Shown here in pieces: positions 1 to 6,270 of a stretch of 26,138 nucleotides of DNA. The notes below the pieces were generated by a model. It worked only from the letters and a program-made list of their open reading frames with translations, had not been told where the DNA came from and ran no database searches. How positions within the stretch are numbered: position 1 is the stretch's first letter; each line of letters starts with the position of its first letter. The translations under genes were made by a program, and so were the position numbers. The DNA is taken from NCBI GenBank assembly GCA_900557255.1, contig USSA01000027.1, positions 1-26,138 of the forward strand, in the 5' to 3' direction. This DNA comes from an uncultured Prevotella sp. (GTDB lineage Bacteria; Bacteroidota; Bacteroidia; Bacteroidales; Bacteroidaceae).

Positions 1-52
1 CATAGCCAGCAGATTTACAGTCTGCCCCATTTGGCCACTCTGGTAACTACCC
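1..52 (-). tRNA. tRNA-Tyr (GTA), 3' part cut by window edge
   Basis: Read on the minus strand, the sequence starts GGGTAGT and continues through a D-arm and an anticodon arm CAGA-CTGTAAA-TCTG. The anticodon GTA (positions 16-18) specifies tyrosine. The variable arm begins at the window edge and the T-arm and acceptor 3' side lie outside. The 5' end is taken as 52 by acceptor-stem length and could be off by a base. It lies 18 nt downstream of tRNA-Thr and is surely co-transcribed with it. Confidence 0.9.
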
Positions 53-70
53 AAACTTTTCTTTTTCTGA

Positions 71-143
71 GCCTCTTGTCGGATTCGAACCAACGACCCC
101 GAGATTACAAATCACGTGCTCTGGCCAACTGAGCTAAAGAGGC
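71..143 (-). tRNA. tRNA-Thr (TGT)
   Basis: A 73-nt cloverleaf on the minus strand. The acceptor ends GCCTCTT and AAGAGGC pair, the D-arm is GCTCAGTTGGCCAGAGC, and the T-arm carries GGTTCGAATCC. The anticodon loop TTTGTAA gives anticodon TGT (positions 107-109), reading ACA threonine codons. The anticodon stem has one T-T mismatch. CCA is not encoded. It is the first gene of a tRNA cluster that continues off the left edge. Confidence 0.95.
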
Positions 144-194
144 AATCTTTACAGCCGCAATACGGCTAAATTTCCATCTACCGGAAAACGGCTG

Positions 195-225
195 CAAAGA
201 TACAACTATTTTTTGAATCAACAAA
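195..225 (-). promoter_or_regulatory. Bacteroidetes-type promoter of the tRNA cluster
   Basis: On the minus strand a -33 box TTTG (222-225) and a -7 box TATCTTTG (195-202) are separated by 19 nt, matching the Bacteroidetes sigma-ABfr consensus TTTG/TAnnTTTG. It lies between hpf and tRNA-Thr, so the tRNAs have their own promoter. The transcript leader (about 144-190) contains a small hairpin, AGCCG (153-157) pairing with CGGCT (163-167). Confidence 0.7.
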
Positions 226-242
226 ATTTTTTCGAGTTTTTT

Positions 243-542
243 TTATCGATTCCTTGATTTTTCTTTAAATTTGGTCAATTGAACCTTCATTGAGTCCACT
301 GCCTGATCAATTCCTTCCTCAAAAGTGTCACATGTCTTTTCTACGAACAACTTGGTTCCAGGGACAGCAACTTCCAGATGAACTTCCTTATTCAAGGCAG
401 TAGCAGGCTTCACGACCTTTAATTGCACCTCTACTTTCTGTATATCTTCAAAAGTTTTTTCTAACTTGGCGACTTTCTTTTCGATAAACGCCTGTAACTT
501 CTCGGTAGCGTCGAAGTGAATCGACTGAATCTTAATTTCCAT
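243..542 (-). CDS. hpf: Ribosome hibernation-promoting factor, short form
   Basis: A 99-residue protein of the HPF/YfiA family, whose members bind the 30S subunit near the A and P sites and silence ribosomes in stationary phase. The sequence begins MEIKIQSIHFDATEKL and has the usual alternation of a beta strand and a helix with lysine-rich segments (KKVAKLEKTF, MKVQLTKFKEKS). It ends after the first domain, so it is the short form lacking the C-terminal dimerisation domain of long HPF. I chose the ATG at 540-542 because a GGAGGT (547-552) lies 4 nt upstream. Longer reading starts at 554 or 590 would bury that site and add residues unlike the family. It lies 25 nt downstream of xerC and probably shares its transcript. 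Confidence 0.92.
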   Translation of the reverse strand: MEIKIQSIHFDATEKLQAFIEKKVAKLEKTFEDIQKVEVQLKVVKPATALNKEVHLEVAVPGTKLFVEKTCDTFEEGIDQAVDSMKVQLTKFKEKSRNR

Positions 543-546
543 AGTT

Positions 547-552
547 ACCTCC
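547..552 (-). promoter_or_regulatory. Shine-Dalgarno site fixing the hpf start
   Basis: GGAGGT on the minus strand, 4 nt before the hpf ATG. A full site like this is unusual in this window, where most genes have only A-rich leaders. It supports the 542 start over longer in-frame ATGs. Confidence 0.6.
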
Positions 553-567
553 ATTTTTTTTAAAAGG

Positions 568-1452
568 TTACGCCCGAGGATGGGCTTCAATATAAACTCG
601 TTTCAACTGTTCAAACGTTGTATGCGTATAAATCTCGGTCGTCGAGAGTTTCGCATGTCCTAACAGTCTTTTCAAACTTTCAATTCCTGCACCATGATTC
701 AACATTGCAGTAGCAAACGTATGCCTCAACACGTGCGGACTTTTCTTTTTCAACGAGCAAACCCTTGCGAGGTTCTCCTTCACGATTTCTCTGACTTGAA
801 CCGGACTCATCCGTCCGCCCCTATCCGCAAGCAAAAGAGCTCCAGCCCTAACCTTCACTCTTTGTGCTCTTAAAGCCAAATATTCTGAAAGAGCATTTTT
901 AAGCTCGTCACCAAAAGGGACTATACGTTGTTTGTTTCCCTTACCCGTAATCTTTATCTCTCTTTTGATAAAGTTCACATCGTCAACATCAAGTCCTATC
1001 AACTCCGACAATCGCATTCCCGTCTCATAGAACAATATTATAATAGTACGTGCGCGTACATTATTATAATCATCGCCCCACATTTTCCTGTCAAGTAACT
1101 CATCCATCTCATTTTCTTTCAAGAATTGAGGCAGCGGTTTACTTTCCTTAGGCCCTTTGAGACTATGAGCAGGATCCGACTTCACATAATGTCTGACTAA
1201 AGCAAACCGATAGAACATTTTCAAAGCACTCAACCGGCGATTAACCGAGGTTGCCTTATTTCCTGCATCTATCATATGCTCCATCCAGTTGCGAATCATA
1301 TCAGAATCAACAGATTCCCAAGTGAAGGATTCAGACAAGTTCCTAGCATATTGCTCAAAGAGTTTCAAATCTTCGCGATAGTTTTCTACCGTCCTCTGCG
1401 ACCTGTTCAGTTCAGAGCGCAAATATTCCAAGAACTTATCTATACTCAACAT
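568..1452 (-). CDS. xerC: Tyrosine recombinase, XerC/XerD type
   Basis: A 294-residue site-specific recombinase of the size and architecture of chromosomal XerC/XerD, which resolve chromosome dimers at dif. Residues 1-90 form the SAM-like core-binding domain. Residues 105-294 form the catalytic domain, with all key residues visible: R147 (TGMRLSEL), K171 (ITGKGNK), H240 and R243 (HVLRHT), H266 (LLGHAKLSTT) and nucleophile Y275 (EIYTH). It sits between rpsU and hpf, an arrangement familiar from Bacteroidales, with no phage or integron genes nearby, so a housekeeping Xer role is more likely than a mobile-element integrase. Bacteroidales carry several Xer-like paralogues, so the exact C or D assignment is uncertain. 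Confidence 0.88.
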   Translation of the reverse strand: MLSIDKFLEYLRSELNRSQRTVENYREDLKLFEQYARNLSESFTWESVDSDMIRNWMEHMIDAGNKATSVNRRLSALKMFYRFALVRHYVKSDPAHSLKGPKESKPLPQFLKENEMDELLDRKMWGDDYNNVRARTIIILFYETGMRLSELIGLDVDDVNFIKREIKITGKGNKQRIVPFGDELKNALSEYLALRAQRVKVRAGALLLADRGGRMSPVQVREIVKENLARVCSLKKKSPHVLRHTFATAMLNHGAGIESLKRLLGHAKLSTTEIYTHTTFEQLKRVYIEAHPRA

Positions 1453-1479
1453 AACGTCGTACCTTTTTCATTTCGGCAA

Positions 1480-1511
1480 CGAAGTTACGAAAATTATTTT
1501 AAACTACCAAA
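1480..1511 (-). promoter_or_regulatory. Promoter of xerC-hpf
   Basis: On the minus strand a -33 TTTG (1508-1511) and a near-consensus -7 TAACTTCG (1480-1487) are spaced 20 nt apart, ending 27 nt before the xerC ATG. It shows that xerC-hpf need not depend on the rpsU promoter. Its surroundings resemble the rpsU promoter region (see findings). Confidence 0.5.
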
Positions 1512-1532
1512 TTTTTTGAGGATTTTTTACTT

Positions 1533-1724
1533 TTATTCCTCGTTTGCACGCAACTGCTGTACGTAGATGGCGTGTTCCATCTTGAGACGCTTCAAAACAG
1601 AAGGCTTGTCATACTGCTGACGAGCACGGAGCTCCTTAACAACACCTGTCTTTTCGAATTTTCTCTTAAACTTCTTGAGAGCTCTCTCGATGTTCTCACC
1701 GTCTTTAACTGGTACAATAATCAT
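1533..1724 (-). CDS. rpsU: 30S ribosomal protein S21
   Basis: A 63-residue basic protein (MIIVPVKDGENIERALKKFK...) matching bacterial S21 in length and in the N-terminal motif V.DGE.IE.ALK.FK.K. S21 sits on the small-subunit platform near the 16S rRNA 3' end. It is the first gene of the minus-strand group rpsU-xerC-hpf, with an 80-nt gap to xerC that holds a second promoter. A strong promoter lies 76 nt upstream, as expected for a highly expressed ribosomal gene. In Bacteroidetes, S21 has been implicated in sequestering the anti-Shine-Dalgarno region, which fits the general lack of such sites here; that link is knowledge of the phylum, not visible in the sequence. Confidence 0.95.
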   Translation of the reverse strand: MIIVPVKDGENIERALKKFKRKFEKTGVVKELRARQQYDKPSVLKRLKMEHAIYVQQLRANEE

Positions 1725-1799
1725 TTTTTTGCTTTTAATTTATTATGTTAAACTTATGTTATTCTATGCGAAATATGGCTATGCCACAATTTGCGGGTG

Positions 1800-1831
1800 C
1801 AAAATTACATCTATTTTATCAAACTACCAAG
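1800..1831 (-). promoter_or_regulatory. Promoter of rpsU
   Basis: Minus-strand -7 box TAATTTTG (1800-1807, a full TAnnTTTG match) with a -33 CTTG (1828-1831) spaced 20 nt. The predicted transcript starts about 70 nt before the rpsU ATG. Confidence 0.65.
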
Positions 1832-1860
1832 TTTTTCTTCAACTTTTTACTCTAAAATGT

Positions 1861-3660
1861 TCATTTTATGGGTTTTGTAGCATTTTCAAGCCATATTTTC
1901 TCCTCTTCATCAAGGAAAGGAGACAATTTTTCATAAACTGAATGATGATAAGCATTGAGCCAGTCAATCTCTTCAGGCAACAACATATCAACATCTATTG
2001 GAGTAGTATCTATAGGGCAAAGTGTAAGAGGCTCTATCTGCAGGAATTTACCGAACTCAGTAGACATGTAGTCTGAAATCAGCACCGTATTTTCTATTCT
2101 TACACCGAACTTACCTGCCAGATACAAACCAGGCTCATCAGTCAAGGTCATTCCAGCTCTCAAAGGTGTAGGCATCCACTCCATTCTTATTTGATGAGGG
2201 CCTTCGTGCACACAGAGATACGAACCTACTCCATGTCCTGTACCATGCAGGAAATTATATCCTTCACGCCACATACACTCTCTTCCAACAGCATCCAGCT
2301 GTGTTCCAGATGCACCATCGGGGAATTTAACCAATTCCAACTGAATATGCGCTTTCAGGACCAAGGTATAAATATGCTTCATCTCTTCAGATACGGGCCC
2401 CAAGGCTATGGTACGGGTAATATCCGTAGTACCATCCTGGTATTGGGCTCCAGAGTCTATCAGAATCAAGCCTTCCGGTTTCAGAACGACATCAGTTTCA
2501 GGAGTTGCCTCATAATGAACAATTGCTCCATGCTGCGCATATCCGGCAATCGTATCAAAAGAAATATCTCTGAACAGTTTCTGTTCTGCACGCAGCGAAG
2601 TTAATTTCTTATCTATGGAAATTTCTGTTTGCCCGCCAGCCTCAACAGCAGGTTTCAGCCACTTCAAGAACTTAACCATAGCAACACCATCTTTAAGCAT
2701 CGCACTACGGTAGCCCTCTATTTCAGCTTTATTTTTCACAGCCTTCATAGCCGGAATAGGTGAACCTGCAGCAACAATTTCCTGGCATTTTACAGCTTTC
2801 CACAGATAATAGCTCGTTTCATCTCCATCCAGCAAGATATTATATTCCGAATATGATTCAAGGCATTTTTCCACCTTATTATAATTATAGAGAGAAACCT
2901 GATTATCTTGAAGATACTGTTTTACTTCAGGAGATAATTTATTATCATCCACGAAAAGCGAAACTTTACCGCTCTCAATCAACAAATAACTTACAAATAC
3001 AGGATTGCAATGAACATCTGTACCACGAAGATTCAAAGTCCAAGCAATATCATCCAAAGCTGAAACGAGCATACCATCTGCATGAAGTTCTCTCAAAGAC
3101 TTACGGATACGCGCCACCTTAGAGGCTAGCGTTTCTCCAGCATATTCCAATGGTTGGATTTCTACAGGATTTGCAGGAAGCGAAGGACGATTCTCCCAAA
3201 TCTGTGCCAAAGGGTCCAAATTAGTTCTAAGCGTAATTCCACCGAGTTTACGGAGAGAATAGCTTAAATCCTTAACATAATTGTAAGAGTTGACCATGCC
3301 ATCAAGTCCAACCTCTGGAGATTGTACATCCTCCAATTCTTTCCCCAACCATTCTGCGACAGTAGGCGTACCTTCTATTTTCAGCCTCATCAGTTGATAT
3401 TCAGTACCTTCCAACTGTTCTTCCGCAGCCAGGAAGTAGCGGGAATCAGTCCATAAAGCTGCCGAAGTCATCGTAACAACAGCAGTACCAGCAGACCCGT
3501 TAAAACCAGAGATCCACTCTCTTCCCCGCCAATGGTCGGCAACATACTCGCTCTGATGAGCATCAGTACTAGGGAAGATAAAAGCAGAAAGATGCTCACG
3601 CTTCATCAACTCCCTCAATCTAGCTAAGCGCAATTCGATTTCATTCATATTTTTATGCAA
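1861..3660 (-). CDS. Xaa-Pro aminopeptidase (M24B), long form
   Basis: A metallopeptidase of 599 residues that removes N-terminal residues preceding proline. It has the three-part layout of the long eukaryote-like aminopeptidase P: two creatinase-type N-terminal domains (about 1-300), the M24 pita-bread catalytic domain (about 310-530) and a C-terminal M24_C extension (about 535-599). The metal ligands are all present: D402 and D413 (IDSGAQYQDGTTDITRT), H476 (HGTGHGVGS), E509 (TDEPG) and E523 (RIEN). H485 and H489 are also conserved. No signal peptide is evident, so it is cytoplasmic. Two starts are possible, at 3660 (MHKNMNEIE) and 3648 (MNEIE). The second fits better with the N-terminal domain, but no ribosome site decides it. 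Confidence 0.93.
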   Translation of the reverse strand: MHKNMNEIELRLARLRELMKREHLSAFIFPSTDAHQSEYVADHWRGREWISGFNGSAGTAVVTMTSAALWTDSRYFLAAEEQLEGTEYQLMRLKIEGTPTVAEWLGKELEDVQSPEVGLDGMVNSYNYVKDLSYSLRKLGGITLRTNLDPLAQIWENRPSLPANPVEIQPLEYAGETLASKVARIRKSLRELHADGMLVSALDDIAWTLNLRGTDVHCNPVFVSYLLIESGKVSLFVDDNKLSPEVKQYLQDNQVSLYNYNKVEKCLESYSEYNILLDGDETSYYLWKAVKCQEIVAAGSPIPAMKAVKNKAEIEGYRSAMLKDGVAMVKFLKWLKPAVEAGGQTEISIDKKLTSLRAEQKLFRDISFDTIAGYAQHGAIVHYEATPETDVVLKPEGLILIDSGAQYQDGTTDITRTIALGPVSEEMKHIYTLVLKAHIQLELVKFPDGASGTQLDAVGRECMWREGYNFLHGTGHGVGSYLCVHEGPHQIRMEWMPTPLRAGMTLTDEPGLYLAGKFGVRIENTVLISDYMSTEFGKFLQIEPLTLCPIDTTPIDVDMLLPEEIDWLNAYHHSVYEKLSPFLDEEEKIWLENATKPIK

Positions 3661-3710
3661 TTTAATGTTTAACTTATCTCCAAATAATGCATTTTGCTAA
3701 TTAGAGATTA

Positions 3711-3742
3711 CAAAGATAACATTTTTAAGAATTAACAACAAA
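3711..3742 (-). promoter_or_regulatory. Promoter of the X-Pro aminopeptidase gene
   Basis: Minus-strand -7 TATCTTTG (3711-3718) and -33 TTTG (3739-3742) with a 20-nt spacer, about 50 nt before the start codon. Both boxes match the consensus exactly. Confidence 0.7.
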
Positions 3743-3782
3743 TTTAAGCGCAAAAATATGCACGATTTACATTACTTTTTAT

Positions 3783-3790
3783 TAATTTTG
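3783..3790 (+). promoter_or_regulatory. -7 box of the mdh promoter
   Basis: TAATTTTG matches TAnnTTTG on the plus strand about 105 nt before the mdh ATG. The -33 element is poor (TATG at 3757-3760, 22-nt spacer). The long leader contains a short inverted repeat GTAAAA/TTTTAC just after the predicted start. Confidence 0.45.
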
Positions 3791-3894
3791 CGGTCGGAAA
3801 GTAAAAAGAAGGAGTTTTACAAACTTTATTCCAAATACATTCCGCTATTTTTCAGGAGAAAAAGATTATAAACATTTAAATAAAAATTGTAGTT

Positions 3895-4887
3895 ATGAAT
3901 TTTTTAACAAATGACAAACTCGTTATCGTCGGTGCAGGCGGTATGATCGGTTCTAACATGGTACAGAGCGCTTTGATGCTCGGTCTTACTCCAAACATCT
4001 GTCTTTATGATATCTTCGAGCCAGGTGTACATGGTGTTTTCGATGAGATTCAGCAGTGCGCATTCCCAGGTGTTAACGTAACTTATACTGTTAACCCAGA
4101 GGAGGCTTTCACTGGTGCTAAATATATCATTTCTTCTGGTGGTGCTCCTCGTAAGGAGGGTATGACTCGTGAGGATCTTCTTAAGGGCAACTGCAAGATC
4201 GCTGCAGAATTCGGTGACAACATCAAGAAGTACTGCCCAGAGGTTGAGCACGTAGTTGTTATCTTCAACCCAGCTGACGTTACAGCTCTTACAGCACTTA
4301 TCCACTCAGGTTTGAAGCCAAACCAGTTGACATCACTCGCAGCTCTCGACTCAACTCGTCTGCAGCAGGCTTTGGCCCTCGAGTTCGGTGTACAGCAGGA
4401 TAAGGTTACTGGCGCTCACACTTACGGTGGTCACGGCGAGCAGATGGCTGTATTTGCTTCTCAGGTTAAGGTTGACGGCAAGCCATTGGCAGAGATGGGT
4501 CTTTCTGACGAGCGTTGGGAAGAGATCAAGCACCACACAGTACAGGGTGGTTCTAACATCATCAAGCTCCGTGGCCGTTCTTCATTCCAGAGCCCAGCTT
4601 ACAACGCAGTTAAGATGATCGAGGCTGCTATGGGTGGCGAGAAGTTCACATTGCCAGCAGGTTGCTATGTAAACCACGACAAGCTCGGCTTCAAGAACGT
4701 AATGATGGCTATGCCTACTACTATCGACAAGACTGGTGTTCACTTCACAGAGCCTGCAGGTACTGAGGAAGAGCTCGCTAGCCTCCAGAAGTCTTACGAG
4801 CACCTTTGCAAGATGCGCGATGAGATCGTAGAGCTTGGCATCGTTCCTCCAGTAGCTGAGTGGAAAGAGATGAACCCTAACTTGTAA
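3895..4887 (+). CDS. mdh: Malate dehydrogenase
   Basis: A 330-residue NAD-dependent malate dehydrogenase interconverting malate and oxaloacetate. In Prevotella-like fermenters it works in the reductive branch toward succinate. The Rossmann loop GAGGMIG spans 13-19, and D39 at the end of the second strand indicates NAD preference. Substrate-binding R86 and R92 (APRKEGMTREDLL), N125 (FNPAD), R155 and the catalytic pair D152/H180 (GAHTYGGHGEQ) are visible. The codon choice is strongly biased (CGT, GGT, AAG, AAC, GCT), more than in its neighbours, a sign of very high expression. It stands alone between its own promoter and a strong terminator. Confidence 0.95.
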   Translation: MNFLTNDKLVIVGAGGMIGSNMVQSALMLGLTPNICLYDIFEPGVHGVFDEIQQCAFPGVNVTYTVNPEEAFTGAKYIISSGGAPRKEGMTREDLLKGNCKIAAEFGDNIKKYCPEVEHVVVIFNPADVTALTALIHSGLKPNQLTSLAALDSTRLQQALALEFGVQQDKVTGAHTYGGHGEQMAVFASQVKVDGKPLAEMGLSDERWEEIKHHTVQGGSNIIKLRGRSSFQSPAYNAVKMIEAAMGGEKFTLPAGCYVNHDKLGFKNVMMAMPTTIDKTGVHFTEPAGTEEELASLQKSYEHLCKMRDEIVELGIVPPVAEWKEMNPNL

Positions 4888-4924
4888 TTCTCCGCTTCGG
4901 ATTTTTAGAAGTTAACTCGATAAG

Positions 4925-4963
4925 GGCTGAATCGTGAAAATGCTTCATGATTCAGCCTTTTTT
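4925..4963 (+). terminator. Intrinsic terminator of mdh
   Basis: A 14-bp stem, GGCTGAATCGTGAA (4925-4938) pairing with TTCATGATTCAGCC (4944-4957) including one G-T wobble, a 5-nt loop and a run of six T. It lies 37 nt after the mdh stop. Confidence 0.9.
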
Positions 4964-5061
4964 CATTTACTTTTTCCTTAACAGCGACCATTTATCCGCA
5001 AATACGCCATATCGTTACATTTTTCTGTAAATCAGGTTATACAAGTTTGGCATTATTTTTG

Positions 5062-5069
5062 TAATTTTG
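5062..5069 (+). promoter_or_regulatory. -7 box upstream of the DUF3737 gene
   Basis: TAATTTTG matches TAnnTTTG about 40 nt before the ATG at 5109. No good -33 box lies at 19-21 nt; a TTTG at 5046-5049 is too close. It is the only reasonable promoter after the mdh terminator. Confidence 0.4.
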
Positions 5070-5108
5070 CACACAGAAATAACAAATAAAAAAGGATAAT
5101 AGAAAATT

Positions 5109-5963
5109 ATGGAATTAATAAAGAACAAATCATTCGGGGGCGAGCGCCCTCTTTTCGGTGCTCACGATGTACGCTTAGAAGATATTACGATTACAGACGG
5201 CGAGTCGGGCATCAAATGCTGCAAGAACATAGAATGCCACCATTCCAAGTTTTACGGGAAGTACCCTTGGTGGCATGTTGACGGTTCTGTCATTACCGAC
5301 TGCTACTTCGCCCCTGAAAGCCGCTCGGCCATCTGGTATAGCGACAATATGGTGATGAAAGACTGCACCATCGATGGTCCTAAATTCTTCCGCGAAATGA
5401 AGAATCTGAATCTGGAGAACGTAAACATCACAGATGCTGATGAGACTTTCTGGAAGGTAGATGGCTTGAAACTGAAGAACGTAAAACTCCACGATGGAAC
5501 TTATCCGTTCATGTTCTCCAAGAATATCTATGTAGATGGACTGGAGAGTGACTCCAAGTATGTATTCCAATACTGCAGAAATGTGGAGATTCACAACGCA
5601 AAGATTACAACCAAGGACAGTTTCTGGGAATGCGAGAATGTGACCGTCTATGATTCGGAATTGAATGGTGAGTATCTGGCCTGGCACAGCAAGAACATCA
5701 AGTTCGTACGTTGCCACATCAGCGGCGAGCAGCCTCTCTGCTACATGGACCATGTAACTCTGGAGGATTGCACCTTTGATAAGGAATGCGACCGTGCCTT
5801 CGAGGATTGCACCAACATCGATGCACAGATCAAGGGAAGTATCACCAATATCAAGAACCCTATCTCCGGAAGAATCGAGGCAGACGAAGTGGGAAGCGTA
5901 ACATATACTGAGTTTGCCAAAGCACCAAAGGGTGCATGTGAAATCACAGATAAATCGAAATAG
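5109..5963 (+). CDS. DUF3737-family right-handed beta-helix protein
   Basis: A 284-residue protein recognised as the DUF3737 family, whose function is unknown. From about residue 20 to 250 it is built of repeated coils of roughly 20 residues, each with an aromatic (F/W/Y) stretch and then a pattern like x-N-[VIL]-x-[LVI]-x-[ND]-[CVAS]-x-[LI]. Examples are MKNLNLENVNI, VDGLKLKNVKL, CRNVEIHNAKI, CENVTVYDSEL, SKNIKFVRCHI and MDHVTLEDCTF. This is the signature of a parallel beta-helix with an Asn/Cys-rich ladder. There is no signal peptide, so it is probably cytoplasmic, unlike most beta-helices that act on polysaccharides. It is followed by a 307-nt repeat region and then patB and a nitroreductase on the same strand. 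Confidence 0.85.
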   Translation: MELIKNKSFGGERPLFGAHDVRLEDITITDGESGIKCCKNIECHHSKFYGKYPWWHVDGSVITDCYFAPESRSAIWYSDNMVMKDCTIDGPKFFREMKNLNLENVNITDADETFWKVDGLKLKNVKLHDGTYPFMFSKNIYVDGLESDSKYVFQYCRNVEIHNAKITTKDSFWECENVTVYDSELNGEYLAWHSKNIKFVRCHISGEQPLCYMDHVTLEDCTFDKECDRAFEDCTNIDAQIKGSITNIKNPISGRIEADEVGSVTYTEFAKAPKGACEITDKSK

Positions 5964-6038
5964 TTTAAGAGGTAATGATAAAAATGGTAACAATTAAGTA
6001 AATAACTAATTGCTCCCATAACTAATTGTTCTTACACT

Positions 6039-6146
6039 TAACTGAAATCTCCGTTCATAGACATTGAACGGCCGTTCAAAAGCTTTGAATGTACGTTCAA
6101 AGTCTTTGAACGGAGATTCAAAGTCTATGAACGAAGATTTCAATTA
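6039..6146. repeat. 108-nt near-palindrome made of 21-bp repeats
   Basis: Positions 6039-6092 are the reverse complement of 6093-6146 at 45 of 54 positions, centred on GTAC (6091-6094). The same stretch also reads as four imperfect direct units of 21-22 bp (from about 6060), each containing TTGAA(C/T)G and ending TTCAA. For instance AGTCTTTGAACGGAGATTCAA is followed by a near copy. If transcribed it would fold into one long hairpin. No T-run follows, so it is not a standard terminator. Confidence 0.85.
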
Positions 6147-6160
6147 GAAGGAAAAGAGAT

Positions 6161-6246
6161 TTATCCTATATAAATAAGGTATTCATCCTATATAAATAAG
6201 GTATTTATCTCATATAAATAAGGTATTTATCCTATATAAATAGAAG
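6161..6246. repeat. Tandem repeat, 4 x 22 bp
   Basis: Units begin at 6161, 6183, 6205 and 6227 with consensus TTATCCTATATAAATAAGG plus TAT. The first three are nearly identical (one or two substitutions each) and the fourth breaks off after 16 matching bases. The repeat ends 24 nt before the patB start codon, inside any leader or promoter it has. Confidence 0.9.
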
Positions 6247-6270
6247 AAACAATAAAGATAGAAAACAAAT

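Larger units (their letters stand above)
5964..6270 (+). other. Repeat-filled intergenic region before patB
   Basis: This 307-nt gap holds no credible gene. After about 75 nt of plain A/T-rich sequence it contains a 108-nt near-palindrome (6039-6146) and then four 22-bp tandem repeats (6161-6246), ending 24 nt before the patB ATG. No TAnnTTTG box is seen on the plus strand, so the patB promoter is either atypical, hidden within the repeats, or absent if the gene is read from the DUF3737 promoter. Nothing on the minus strand suggests a gene. Confidence 0.7.

Noticed and set aside
568..1452. Integrase of a mobile element or integron
   Set aside because: It sits in a conserved rpsU-xerC-hpf order, with no att-like repeats or cargo genes nearby; a chromosomal Xer role is simpler.
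5175..5993. Long minus-strand frame (272 codons) opposite the DUF3737 gene
   Set aside because: It mirrors the regular codon pattern of the beta-helix gene and its translation has no recognisable domain; the plus-strand protein is a known family.
6039..6146. Intrinsic terminator for the DUF3737 gene
   Set aside because: The stem is A/T-rich with internal mismatches and is not followed by a T-run on the plus strand.
6039..6246. CRISPR array
   Set aside because: Repeats are contiguous, with no unique spacers, and no cas genes are near.
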